A model generated the notes under the pieces. That model saw only the letters and a program-made list of their open reading frames with translations. It searched no databases and was not told where the DNA came from. Both the position numbers and the translations under genes were made by a program. DNA of 10,011 nucleotides from an uncultured Bacteroidales bacterium (GTDB lineage: Bacteria; Bacteroidota; Bacteroidia; Bacteroidales; Bacteroidaceae): NCBI GenBank assembly GCA_902768605.1, contig CACXLY010000083.1:1-10011 (forward strand), written 5' to 3'. The number at the start of each line of letters is the position of its first letter. The stretch's first letter is position 1. Below, piece after piece: positions 1 to 8,332 of this stretch.

Positions 1-100
1 CTCTGTCGTCCTTTCAGGACTTTCTCTGTCGTCGCAACATTACCGGGGGTTGTCACCCCCGTCTGTGGTCTTTCGTCTCTTCGAGACTTTTGGCAAGCCC
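1..100. repeat. Structured hairpin repeat, cut by the window edge
   Basis: This non-coding stretch contains three perfect small inverted repeats. Hairpin A (8-20) has stem GTCCT/AGGAC and loop TTC. Hairpin B (44-61) has stem CGGGGGT/ACCCCCG and a 4-nt loop. Hairpin C (75-87) has stem GTCTC/GAGAC and loop TTC. A and C share geometry and nearby bases, but their stems differ by changes on both sides that keep pairing. The 10-mer CTCTGTCGTC occurs at 1-10 and again at 24-33, so a 23-bp unit starts to repeat and may continue left of the window. On the minus strand the loops read GAA, GACA and GAA. It lies 3' of trpS, outside any convincing gene. A REP-like element or structured RNA is possible; its function is unknown. 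Confidence 0.55.
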
Positions 101-177
101 CCATTAGCTGCTATTCGTTAGAAACACCGATGAGAGAAGACTTAAAAGGAAGAGAGAGAAATATTCCCCGGACAGCA

Positions 178-232
178 ATAAAAAACAAAAACAATCTGCT
201 TTGCTGGCGACGATGAGAGGGGACGGGCCAGC
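178..232 (-). terminator. Possible terminator after trpS
   Basis: Twenty-two bases past the trpS stop, read on the minus strand, a 6-bp stem GCTGGC/GCCAGC (227-232 with 203-208) encloses an 18-nt loop. It is followed by a T-rich run with two T tracts (about 180-192). The T tract begins some ten bases after the stem and the loop is large, so this is not a textbook intrinsic terminator. Its position after the last gene of a seven-gene minus-strand series supports the call. The 9-mer AAAGCAGAT also occurs twice on the minus strand, next to the stop codon and next to this stem. Confidence 0.3.
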
Positions 233-254
233 CGACGTATTATGTCATCTGCTT

Positions 255-1391
<1,137 letters not shown>

Positions 1392-1395
<4 letters not shown>

Positions 1396-3239
1396 TTAAA
1401 CATCTTGTCTATTTGTTCCTGCTGGAGTATGGTAAGCACCTGCTTGCCGCTGGGCGAGAGGTTCTGTATCTCGCACTGGAAGAGGTCGCTGAGGAGGGTC
1501 TCCATCTGCAGGGGTGTGAGCACTTCGCCCACCTCGATGGCATTGTTGCGGGCCAGGACGAGGGCGAGCTGGTGGTGCAGGGCATCGGCATGTGCGCCGT
1601 CCTGCTGCTTGACAGACTCCACCATCTGCTGCACGACGGCCACGGGGTTGCTCTGCTCTGAAGGCGCTCCAACGATGGAGAACGCGTTGCCGCCGAGTGG
1701 TGTGATGTCGAAGCCCAGCGCACGGACGTCGTCGAGAATGCCGGTGAGCAGGGCGGCGTCGGACGGCGAGAGCTCGAGCAGCTCGGGGAAAAGGAGACCC
1801 TGCGTGGCGGCGCTGTGCTCCTGAATCTGCCTCATGTAGCGCTCGTAGAGGATGCGGATGTGGGCACGCCGCTGGTCCACTATCATCAGGCCCGACTGCA
1901 CGGCGGTCATAATGTACTGGCCCTTGTACTGGTAGTGCTGCGAGCTCATCTCGAGGCTCTCAGGGAAGAGTGAGGGAGAGGGCTGAGGACTCTGAGGACT
2001 CTGAGTTATCTGAGTATTCTGAGGACTCTGAGGACTCTGAATGCTCTGATTACTCTGATTATTCTGATTGGCAGCCTGCTCATAGAGCTTCTCCCACTGG
2101 CGGGTGGGCTTGCGGCTCTCGCTGTGGCTGCTGAAGGGATTGTATGTGGGATTGAACTGCACGCGCGGCACTTTGACGCCGACAAGGCCTCGGGCATCGT
2201 AGGCGGGGATGTCGGGACGCCCCTCGACATCGAAGTCGATGGTGGGCACCGCGTTGAACTTCCCCAAGGCATCGCGCACGGCTGCCAGGATAATGCTCCA
2301 TATCTCCTGCTCGTTCTCGAACTTTATCTCCGTCTTCGTGGGATGTATGTTGACGTCGATGTTGGCAGGATCCACCTGAAAGAAGATGAAGTACGGCACC
2401 TGGTCGCCCTCGGGGATGAGGTGGCTGAAGGCTTCCATCACGGCGTAATGGAAACGCGGATGGCGCATGAAGCGGCCGTTGACGAAGAGGTACTGTGAGG
2501 CACCCTTCTTGCGTGCCGCCTCGGGTTTGCCTACGAAGCCGCTTATCTTCACGAGCGACGTCTCTACCTGAAGAGGCAGAAGCTGCTCGCCAAGCCTCTT
2601 GCCGAAGATGCCTACGATGCGCTGCAAGCTGCCGCCCGCCGGCAACTGCATCAGCCTGTTGCCGTTGCTCGACAGGGTGAAGGCTACGGAGGGATTGACC
2701 AGGGCGATGCGCTCGAAGTCCTGTATGATGTTGTTCAGCTCCGTCTGGTTCGACTTGAGGAACTTCCTGCGTGCCGGCACGTTGAAGAAGAGGTTGCTCA
2801 CCTCGAAGTTGGCTCCCACAGGGCATGAGCAGACTTCCTGCGACACGACGCGCGACCCCTCGAGACACAGCTGCACGCCAAGCTCTTGCTCTGCCGTTCT
2901 TGTCGTCAGCTTGACCTGCGACACAGCAGCGATGGAGGGCAATGCCTCGCCGCGAAAACCCATCGTCTGAAGCGTGAAGAGGTCCTCGGCTTTCGCTATC
3001 TTCGACGTGGCATGACGCTCGAAAGCCATGCGGGCATCCGTCTCGGTCATGCCCTTGCCGTCGTCGATGACCTGTATGGACGTACGACCTGCATCCTGCA
3101 CCAGCACGTCGATGGTCGACGCACCTGCATCGACGGCATTCTCCATCAGTTCCTTGATGACGGATGCTGGACGCTGCACGACCTCACCAGCAGCAATCTG
3201 GTTGGCGACGGAGTCGGGAAGGAGGTGTATGATGTCCAT
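1392..3239 (-). CDS. mutL: DNA mismatch repair protein MutL
   Basis: MutL couples mismatch recognition by MutS to strand removal. The 615-residue protein has a complete N-terminal GHKL ATPase: ENAVDAG (33-39, catalytic Glu33), DDGKGM (59-64), RHATSK (75-80) and GFRGEAL (94-100). A transducer domain follows to about residue 335. A low-complexity linker covers about 370-425 and contains an (X-Q-S)-like repeat at 393-419. The C-terminal dimerisation domain covers about 430-615. The nuclease motif of endonuclease-type MutL (DQHAxxE) appears here as DQRRAH (455-460), and the other metal-site motifs (ACR and CPHGRP type) appear as ARN (563-565) and SPSGKQ (595-600). An MutL without its own nicking activity is therefore likely. 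The start is ATG 3237-3239, preceded by a 9-bp repeat array. It sits 61 bp after the 97-aa gene. Confidence 0.95.
1983..2063. repeat. 9-bp tandem array inside mutL (linker)
   Basis: Nine units of 9 bp on the + strand, among them CTGAGGACT (four copies, as two identical pairs at 1983-2000 and 2019-2036), CTGAGTTAT, CTGAGTATT, CTGAATGCT, CTGATTACT and CTGATTATT. The period is exactly three codons and in frame, so the minus strand encodes tripeptides such as SPQ, NTQ, ITQ, SIQ and SNQ at MutL residues 393-419. The array sits in the flexible linker between the ATPase and dimerisation domains, where length change should be tolerated. Units CTGATTATT and CTGAGTATT are one base from units in the array before the mutL start. 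Confidence 0.92.
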
Positions 3240-3245
3240 TATCTT

Positions 3246-3290
3246 TCGGAGTATTCGGAATATTCAGAGTATTCGGATTATTCGGATTAT
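3246..3290. repeat. 9-bp tandem array in the mutL leader
   Basis: Five contiguous 9-bp units on the + strand: TCGGAGTAT, TCGGAATAT, TCAGAGTAT and TCGGATTAT twice. They fill 45 of the 61 bp between the 97-aa gene and mutL, ending seven bases before the mutL ATG as transcribed. The side nearer the upstream gene carries an AT-rich palindrome TTAATTAA. No promoter box of the Bacteroidetes type is visible here, so mutL probably relies on upstream transcription. Confidence 0.9.
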
Positions 3291-3300
3291 TAATTAAGCT

Positions 3301-3594
3301 TCACCTTATGCCTGTCAGCAGGAAGCGCCAAAGGATGAGCAGGCCGAAGAGTATGACGATGATGATGGGCCAGCCGAGCTTCGAGCCCTTCTCCTTATGC
3401 CTTTGGGCACGAGGGGTGTAGTTGATGAAGGTGCCGCGGAACTTGTCGGGGTCGTAAGGGGCATCGCTTGCAGGGGCCTCACCTTGCTCACGCTTCACCT
3501 CATCGACCAGCTTCTGAAGGCGGTCGCGCGACTCATCTGTGTAGATGCTTACTCGGCGGAAGCCGCGGGGCTTCCTGGTGCTGAACATGCTCAT
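3301..3594 (-). CDS. Small membrane protein of unknown function
   Basis: A 97-residue protein that I do not recognise as a named family. The N-terminal half is strongly basic and polar (MSMFSTRKPRGFRRVSIYTD, with a charged helix-like stretch at about 20-40). A proline/aspartate-rich segment follows (41-60), then a basic patch (RAQRHKEKGSK, 62-72). One hydrophobic segment lies at about 74-94 and only a few residues follow it. No signal peptide is seen, so the likely topology is a C-terminally anchored inner-membrane protein with its basic part in the cytoplasm. Its ATG (3592-3594) comes two bases after the ostA-like stop, which indicates translational coupling; a second Met two codons later is an alternative start. 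The tight link to envelope genes suggests a role near LPS transport or envelope assembly, but this is inference from position only. Confidence 0.85.
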   Translation of the reverse strand: MSMFSTRKPRGFRRVSIYTDESRDRLQKLVDEVKREQGEAPASDAPYDPDKFRGTFINYTPRAQRHKEKGSKLGWPIIIVILFGLLILWRFLLTGIR

Positions 3595-3596
3595 TG

Positions 3597-5438
3597 TTAT
3601 TCTTCTTTAGTGGGCTCAATGGGCTTAATGGGCTCAATGGGCTTAATGGGCTCAATGGGCTCAGTGGCCTCAATGGGCTCAATGGGCTCAGTGGCCTCAA
3701 TGGGCTCAGTAGGCTCAGTAGCCTCAGTTGGCTCAGTAGCCTCATCAGCCCCATCAGCCTCCGGTGTCTCGGGGTTCTTTAAGCCTTTCTTTTTCTTTAT
3801 GTCGCTGAGTCTTTGCCTGGGCGCGGAGTGGCGCACGCTTGCCTTGAGCTCCGTGCCTGCTTTCTTGGGGCGCCATTCGAAGAGGTCGTACCTGTCGACG
3901 GGCCGTATGTAGTCGAACCAGGCAAAGTTCTGCAGATAGAGTGCCTCGGTAGGGATGAGCGGTATGGGATACATGATGCCGGTGGCGGCAGGCATCCAGA
4001 TGTGGTCCACCTGGTTCTTGTTCACGAACATCTTGAGCAGGGAAGTCTCCGTGTGGTTCATCTCGACCATGATGCTGTCCTCATCGAAAGGATAGTAGTT
4101 GACGAAGACGTTGCCCTCGGACGTGGAGAGATACAGTTCGCCGTCCTGGAAGTAGGAGCGCATCTCGTGTCCCGTCACCTGATTGTAATGCACGTCGTCG
4201 ATCTTCTCCACAGAAAGGGCTTGCCGCAGCACTTGTATGCTGTCGATGTTTTCGCCGTTGAAGAAGATGCGTATCTCCTCGCCCAGCTGTTGCTGCCCTT
4301 GCTGCCAGATGATGGGGTCGCGGTACATGAAGAGCACGCTGTCGCGCGTGTCATAGACCAGCGAGTCGCAGACGGCCTGCAGGTCGCGTCGGTAAGCACG
4401 CATGTGGTAGTAGGCATGGACGACGCGATAGGTGGAGTCTGTGTCGATGTTGTAGGTGAAGACCTTGATGGTGTCGGCATGCGCGTACATCGTGTCCTGC
4501 TGGCTGTAGTCGATGGCCAGTGCGCTGTCCGTCGCCATCACATAGCCCGTGCTGTCCTCGTAGTAACAGTACTCGCCCGTGAACATATTTTTATTGACGA
4601 CATCGGTATAGACGACGTTGCCAAAGGCCTCGGCAATGGCGACGTCATCGTTCCAGACCACGCTGTCGCCGATGAGTTGCTTGCCGTTGTTCGTCAGGAT
4701 GCTTCGCTCCAGCAGATGCGAGTGCTTGGCCTGCGTGTCGTAATAGCCGAGCTCGCTGTAGATGTGGTTTTCGTCGTTCTCGATGTTCGATGGGCCTACG
4801 ATGTGGGCTATGGCTGTCTCGGTGTTGTAGTGCAGCGTGTCGGAGATGAGGATGGTCTCGGGCTTGGCAGGCGGCGCAGGGTTGACGAGGCGCACGTTGT
4901 AATTGAAGACCGACTCGTGGGTGGGCGGGCTGTACTCGCCCCAGTCGCTCGTCAGCTGGTTGTCGTGGTCGAGAACCTTTCCGCCTTCGAAGAAATAGCC
5001 CAACTCATAGAGACGGTCGTAGTCGAGGCTGTCGGTGTAGATGGTCATCGTGCCATGTTTGAGCACGACGTCATAGCGTGCCCGGGCCAGGCGGTCAAGG
5101 CCGTTGTAGTAGAGCACTTCGCTATTGAGGTGGAGCGTGTCGCCCTGGTTCATGCGGACGTGACCGAAGGCATCGAACGAGTTGGTGGCTTCGTAGTAGA
5201 GGGCGCTGTCGCAGTACATGAGCACGCCTTCGTGATTGAAGCGCACGTCGCCCACAAGGATTTGTGCCGTGCGATGTATGTGCTCGTCGAAGTAGAGGCG
5301 GTCGGCATGCAGCAGTCGCACCTTGCTTTCGGATTGCGTACGCTTTCCGGCAGGTTTGCCGTCCGGTGTCACGGCCATAAGCATGCAAAGGCAGAAGAAC
5401 AGGGACGCGCAAAGGAGGTATAGTCGCCGACTCTTCAC
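3597..5438 (-). CDS. OstA-like LPS-transport family protein
   Basis: A 613-residue exported protein. Residues 1-22 form a Sec signal peptide (MKSRR, then a hydrophobic run). From about residue 40 it has the OstA/LptA-type beta-rich pattern (ADRLYFDE, ILVGDVRFNHEGVLMYCDSA, FDAFGHVRMNQGDTL), with repeated strand-like blocks through about 300 and a long C-terminal region with similar character. OstA-fold proteins bind lipopolysaccharide and carry it across the periplasm; this large Bacteroidetes version is known mainly by that homology. The start is GTG at 5436-5438, overlapping the surA TGA by four bases (GTGA), so translation is coupled. I see no ATG start at this junction. Residues 562-609 are a tripeptide repeat rich in E-P, then K-P, encoded by a 9-bp array. 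Next to two foldases it fits an outer-membrane biogenesis block. Confidence 0.85.
   Translation of the reverse strand: MKSRRLYLLCASLFFCLCMLMAVTPDGKPAGKRTQSESKVRLLHADRLYFDEHIHRTAQILVGDVRFNHEGVLMYCDSALYYEATNSFDAFGHVRMNQGDTLHLNSEVLYYNGLDRLARARYDVVLKHGTMTIYTDSLDYDRLYELGYFFEGGKVLDHDNQLTSDWGEYSPPTHESVFNYNVRLVNPAPPAKPETILISDTLHYNTETAIAHIVGPSNIENDENHIYSELGYYDTQAKHSHLLERSILTNNGKQLIGDSVVWNDDVAIAEAFGNVVYTDVVNKNMFTGEYCYYEDSTGYVMATDSALAIDYSQQDTMYAHADTIKVFTYNIDTDSTYRVVHAYYHMRAYRRDLQAVCDSLVYDTRDSVLFMYRDPIIWQQGQQQLGEEIRIFFNGENIDSIQVLRQALSVEKIDDVHYNQVTGHEMRSYFQDGELYLSTSEGNVFVNYYPFDEDSIMVEMNHTETSLLKMFVNKNQVDHIWMPAATGIMYPIPLIPTEALYLQNFAWFDYIRPVDRYDLFEWRPKKAGTELKASVRHSAPRQRLSDIKKKKGLKNPETPEADGADEATEPTEATEPTEPIEATEPIEPIEATEPIEPIKPIEPIKPIEPTKEE
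3612..3755. repeat. 9-bp tandem array encoding the OstA-like C-terminal tail
   Basis: Sixteen 9-bp units on the + strand, mostly GGGCTCAAT, GGGCTTAAT, GGGCTCAGT and GGCCTCAAT. They are in frame, giving tripeptides IEP, IKP, TEP and TEA at residues 562-609. Higher-order copies are visible: a perfect 27-bp duplication (3648-3674 and 3675-3701) and an 18-bp duplication (3612-3629 and 3630-3647). Units near the stop codon are the most uniform, and those farther inside the gene are more diverged, which suggests recent expansion at the 3' end. Confidence 0.95.
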
Positions 5439-6790
5439 TTCACCCAGCCCTCGTATTGGAACTCGCAGTCTCTCCAGTCGGGATTGATGCGGATATAAGT
5501 ACTCTTCTGTTTCTCCTTTATCCAGTTGAGGATGATATCCTCTCCCTTCTTGTTCCTCACGATATCCTGCATGACCTGGAAGTCCTCGGTGACGCTGGCA
5601 CGATGCGTGAGGGTGCGGTTCTTGAGGCGTGCGATGGCGCAGACCGTCTTGCCTTTCGTGTTAATCATCGTGAAGGGCTTGGATATCTCGCCCACTTCGA
5701 GCGTCTCGACCGTGCGGGCGAGTTCAGGAGAGAGAGCCGAGAGCTCGCTCATCTCGAAGCGTGTGGAGGTCTCGCCCGTCTCCCTGTTGATGTTGGAGAC
5801 GATGCCGTGGTTGTTGCGCGAGTCCTTGTCGTCGGAGGCATAGCGTGCGGCATCTTCGAACGAGATTTTGCCGTCGAGGATGTCGATCTTCATGGAGTCG
5901 AGGACAACGAGTGCGCTGTCGATGTCTGCCTGTGCCACTTCGGGGCGCTTCAGGATGTGTCGGCACTTCACCTTGTCGCCGCGTTTGTCGATGAGCTGAA
6001 TGATGTGATAGCCGAACTCGCTCTGTGCTATCTTGCTCACCTTGCTGGGGTCTGTCAGGCTGAATGCCACGTTGGCAAAGCCCGGGTCGAGTTCGGTCTT
6101 GCCCATATAGGGCATCTCGCCGCCCTGGCGAGCCGAGCCGGGGTCTTCGCTATAGAGTCGGGCCAGGGTGGAGAAGGACGTCGCGCCGCTGTTGACACGC
6201 TCGGCATAGTCGCGCAGCAAGCCTTTGACGCGGTCTATCTCCGTCTGTGGGATGCGCGGCTGAAGCACGAGGACCTGCACTTCGACCTGTGTGGGGATGA
6301 GAGGCAAGCTGTCCTCGGGCATGTCCTTGAAGAAGCGGCGCACTTCGGCTGGCGTCACCTTGACGTCCGCCATGAGTTGCTCACGCATTCGCATGGCTAT
6401 CATCTCGCTCTTGACCATGTCGTGCATCTCTTCGCGTATCTGCACCATCGGCATCTTCATATACTCCTCGAGCTTCTCCTTCGAGCCTGCCAGGAGGATG
6501 CGCTCGTTGAGCTTCTCCTCGACGTACTGGTTGACGTCGCTGTCGGCCACATCGATGCTGTCGATGACTGCCTGGTGGAGGAAGAGCTTCTGTATGGCGA
6601 GCTGTTCTGGGATGACGCAATAGGGATTTCCCTTCAACTGCGAGCCGTACTCGAGGCGGCGCTTCTCGACGTCGGAGCGAAGGATGGCCTCGTCGCCGAC
6701 GACCCAAACGACCTCGTCCACGACGTTCTTCTGTGCCACGGCGAGCAGGCTGAAGAGGGCTGCCAGGAGGCAGAGCGTGTATCGTTTCAT
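5435..6790 (-). CDS. surA: SurA-like periplasmic chaperone/peptidylprolyl isomerase
   Basis: A 451-residue exported foldase. Residues 1-19 are a signal peptide ending LLAVA, followed by QKN. An N-terminal SurA-type helical chaperone region covers about 22-165. A first parvulin domain covers about 170-270, with the hallmark SEDPGSARQGGEMPYMG (214-230) and FGYHIIQLID (259-268). A second, more diverged parvulin domain covers about 275-390, starting at VKCRHIL and having NHGIVSN in place of the canonical glycine-rich loop. The two-parvulin layout matches SurA, which escorts unfolded outer-membrane proteins through the periplasm. The start is ATG 6788-6790, preceded by an A-rich leader (AAAAAACAAAAGC as transcribed) typical of Bacteroidetes and then a 9-bp array. 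The stop TGA overlaps the GTG start of the ostA-like gene. Orthology to Escherichia coli SurA is inferred from layout. Confidence 0.88.
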   Translation of the reverse strand: MKRYTLCLLAALFSLLAVAQKNVVDEVVWVVGDEAILRSDVEKRRLEYGSQLKGNPYCVIPEQLAIQKLFLHQAVIDSIDVADSDVNQYVEEKLNERILLAGSKEKLEEYMKMPMVQIREEMHDMVKSEMIAMRMREQLMADVKVTPAEVRRFFKDMPEDSLPLIPTQVEVQVLVLQPRIPQTEIDRVKGLLRDYAERVNSGATSFSTLARLYSEDPGSARQGGEMPYMGKTELDPGFANVAFSLTDPSKVSKIAQSEFGYHIIQLIDKRGDKVKCRHILKRPEVAQADIDSALVVLDSMKIDILDGKISFEDAARYASDDKDSRNNHGIVSNINRETGETSTRFEMSELSALSPELARTVETLEVGEISKPFTMINTKGKTVCAIARLKNRTLTHRASVTEDFQVMQDIVRNKKGEDIILNWIKEKQKSTYIRINPDWRDCEFQYEGWVK

Positions 6791-6802
6791 GCTTTTGTTT
6801 TT

Positions 6803-6856
6803 TATAGGGGCTATAGAAGCTATAGGGACTATAGGAGCTATAGGGACTATAGATAA
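6803..6856. repeat. 9-bp tandem array, ppiC/surA gap
   Basis: Six 9-bp units on the + strand: TATAGGGGC, TATAGAAGC, TATAGGGAC, TATAGGAGC, TATAGGGAC and TATAGATAA. They fill 54 of the 66 bp between the two foldase genes and touch the stop codon of the upstream gene directly. Only the A-rich leader separates the array from the surA start. No promoter box is seen within it. Confidence 0.92.
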
Positions 6857-8275
6857 TTAGTGATTGTTGACCGTGGCAAGGGCGGCCTTGTCTATCTCGA
6901 CGCTATAGCGCTTGCGAAGCTCGGCCACGAACTCGTCCTCCTTGAGTCGCTGGTAGTCGCTGACCACCTGATTGCTGACGTCGGTCCACTCGGCGGGTCC
7001 TTTCTTCAGTACTTTGCCGAGGACGCCGATATAGTTGCAGTTCTTGACGGGCTTGAGTTCGGCGGTCTTGTCCTTGAAGGCGAGACGGTCCACGTTTGGA
7101 TTGTCGCCCTTCTTGAAGACACGACGCTCCATGCGGACCATGACGCTGTCCTTGTTGTAGGCGTCGCGGATGGTGTTCAGCCACTTCTCCTGGGGGAGCT
7201 TCTTGACAAGTTTCTCGACGGCCTTCACGTCTTCCTGGTTCCGGCAATAATAGACCATGCCGCTGTAGTGCGGTTCGCTCCAGGCGTACTTTTTCTTGTT
7301 TTTCTTGAAGTAGTTTGCCAGGGCGAGCGTGTCCTTCGCTGCGGGTTCCCAAATCTTCCGGTTGCATTCCTCGTAGAGGAGCAAGCCGTCGTGGTACTCC
7401 TGCACAAGGTATTTCAGCTCGTTGTCCTTGGCACAGAACTCCACGGTCTTCTCGTCGAGGATCTGCTCGACGGTCTTTTCGCCCTGTCCTGCGATGGAAT
7501 CGAGGATTTGCTGTGCGATGTGGTTCTCGATGCCCTGTGCGTCGAGGAACTGCTGTATCTTGTCGTGCAGCTCTTCGTACGTCTCGAGGTCTTTCCTGCC
7601 CATCAGTTTGATGATGTCGTATCCGAAGGGCATGAGGAAGGGTTCGCTCATGTCGCCCTCATTGAGGGAATATGCGACGTCCTCGAACTCCTTCACCACC
7701 TGGTTGGGGCCTATCCAGGGCAGCACGCCGCCACGTGCGGCAGAGCCCGGGTCTTCCGACACCTGCTTGGCCAGCTCGGCAAAGTCGGCGCCGTCCTTCA
7801 GTGCCTGATAGACGGAGTCGATTCTCACCTTGGCTGCTGCCTTCTGAGCGTCGGTGGCGTCCTGTGCCAGCCGTATCAGGATGTGAGCCGGCTGCAAGAG
7901 CTGCTTACCCTCGAGGCGGGCGAGCAGGCCGTCGTAGTAGTTGCGGACCTCCTTCTCCTTGGCGCTTTCGGGCACGAGGAGCGGACGGATCTGCTGGTCT
8001 CTGTAGGTGCGGAACTCCTGCTGATAGCTGGAGAGCGTGTCGAGATGGTCGTCGAGGGCGGCTTGCACCTTTAGCTTATAGTTCACAAAGAGGTCGGCGT
8101 ATTCCTCGACACTCTTTTTGTCGATGACTCCCTCTGAATTGTTCTTGTTGTAGTTATACTCGAACTCACTACGTGGAACAGGAATCCCGTTGATTCGCAT
8201 CACGATGGGGTCTTCCTGGGCAGCAGCCGTCAGGGCGAGTGCTGCCATTGCAAAGCTGATAAGAATCTTGTTCAT
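6857..8275 (-). CDS. PpiC/PpiD-like periplasmic peptidylprolyl isomerase
   Basis: A 472-residue exported foldase. Residues 1-19 are a signal peptide (MNKILISFAM, ending TAAA), followed by QEDPIV. A helical N-terminal region (about 22-125) precedes one clear parvulin domain (about 127-227) with AHILIRLAQ (130-138), SEDPGSAARGGVLPWIG (173-189) and FGYDIIKLMG (217-226). The C-terminal half (about 230-472) is charged and helical with no second recognisable catalytic domain, probably a substrate-binding or chaperone region. No N-terminal lipobox Cys follows the signal sequence, so a soluble periplasmic protein is expected rather than a PrsA-type lipoprotein. The start is ATG 8273-8275. It is 57 bp from guaB and 66 bp from surA, with 9-bp arrays in both gaps. 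A paired function with the SurA-like protein in outer-membrane protein folding is inferred. Confidence 0.88.
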   Translation of the reverse strand: MNKILISFAMAALALTAAAQEDPIVMRINGIPVPRSEFEYNYNKNNSEGVIDKKSVEEYADLFVNYKLKVQAALDDHLDTLSSYQQEFRTYRDQQIRPLLVPESAKEKEVRNYYDGLLARLEGKQLLQPAHILIRLAQDATDAQKAAAKVRIDSVYQALKDGADFAELAKQVSEDPGSAARGGVLPWIGPNQVVKEFEDVAYSLNEGDMSEPFLMPFGYDIIKLMGRKDLETYEELHDKIQQFLDAQGIENHIAQQILDSIAGQGEKTVEQILDEKTVEFCAKDNELKYLVQEYHDGLLLYEECNRKIWEPAAKDTLALANYFKKNKKKYAWSEPHYSGMVYYCRNQEDVKAVEKLVKKLPQEKWLNTIRDAYNKDSVMVRMERRVFKKGDNPNVDRLAFKDKTAELKPVKNCNYIGVLGKVLKKGPAEWTDVSNQVVSDYQRLKEDEFVAELRKRYSVEIDKAALATVNNH

Positions 8276-8282
8276 ATTTTGT

Positions 8283-8331
8283 GGGGTTAATGGGCTGAAT
8301 GGGGTTAATGGGGGTGATGGGTAATGGGGGG
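8283..8331. repeat. 9-bp tandem array, guaB/ppiC gap
   Basis: Four clean 9-bp units on the + strand, GGGGTTAAT, GGGCTGAAT, GGGGTTAAT and GGGGGTGAT, then a shortened unit GGGTAAT and a decayed G-rich end running to the guaB stop. The array fills most of the 57-bp gap. Its units are one base from those in the OstA-like tail array (GGGGTTAAT against GGGCTTAAT, GGGCTGAAT against GGGCTCAAT), although the two arrays are more than 4 kb apart. Confidence 0.85.
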
Positions 8332-8332
8332 A

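Noticed and set aside
1..110. A short + strand reading frame across the left edge ending at a TAG near 110.
   Set aside because: It is made almost wholly of the hairpin repeats, with no start within the window and no recognisable protein character; RNA or DNA structure explains it better.
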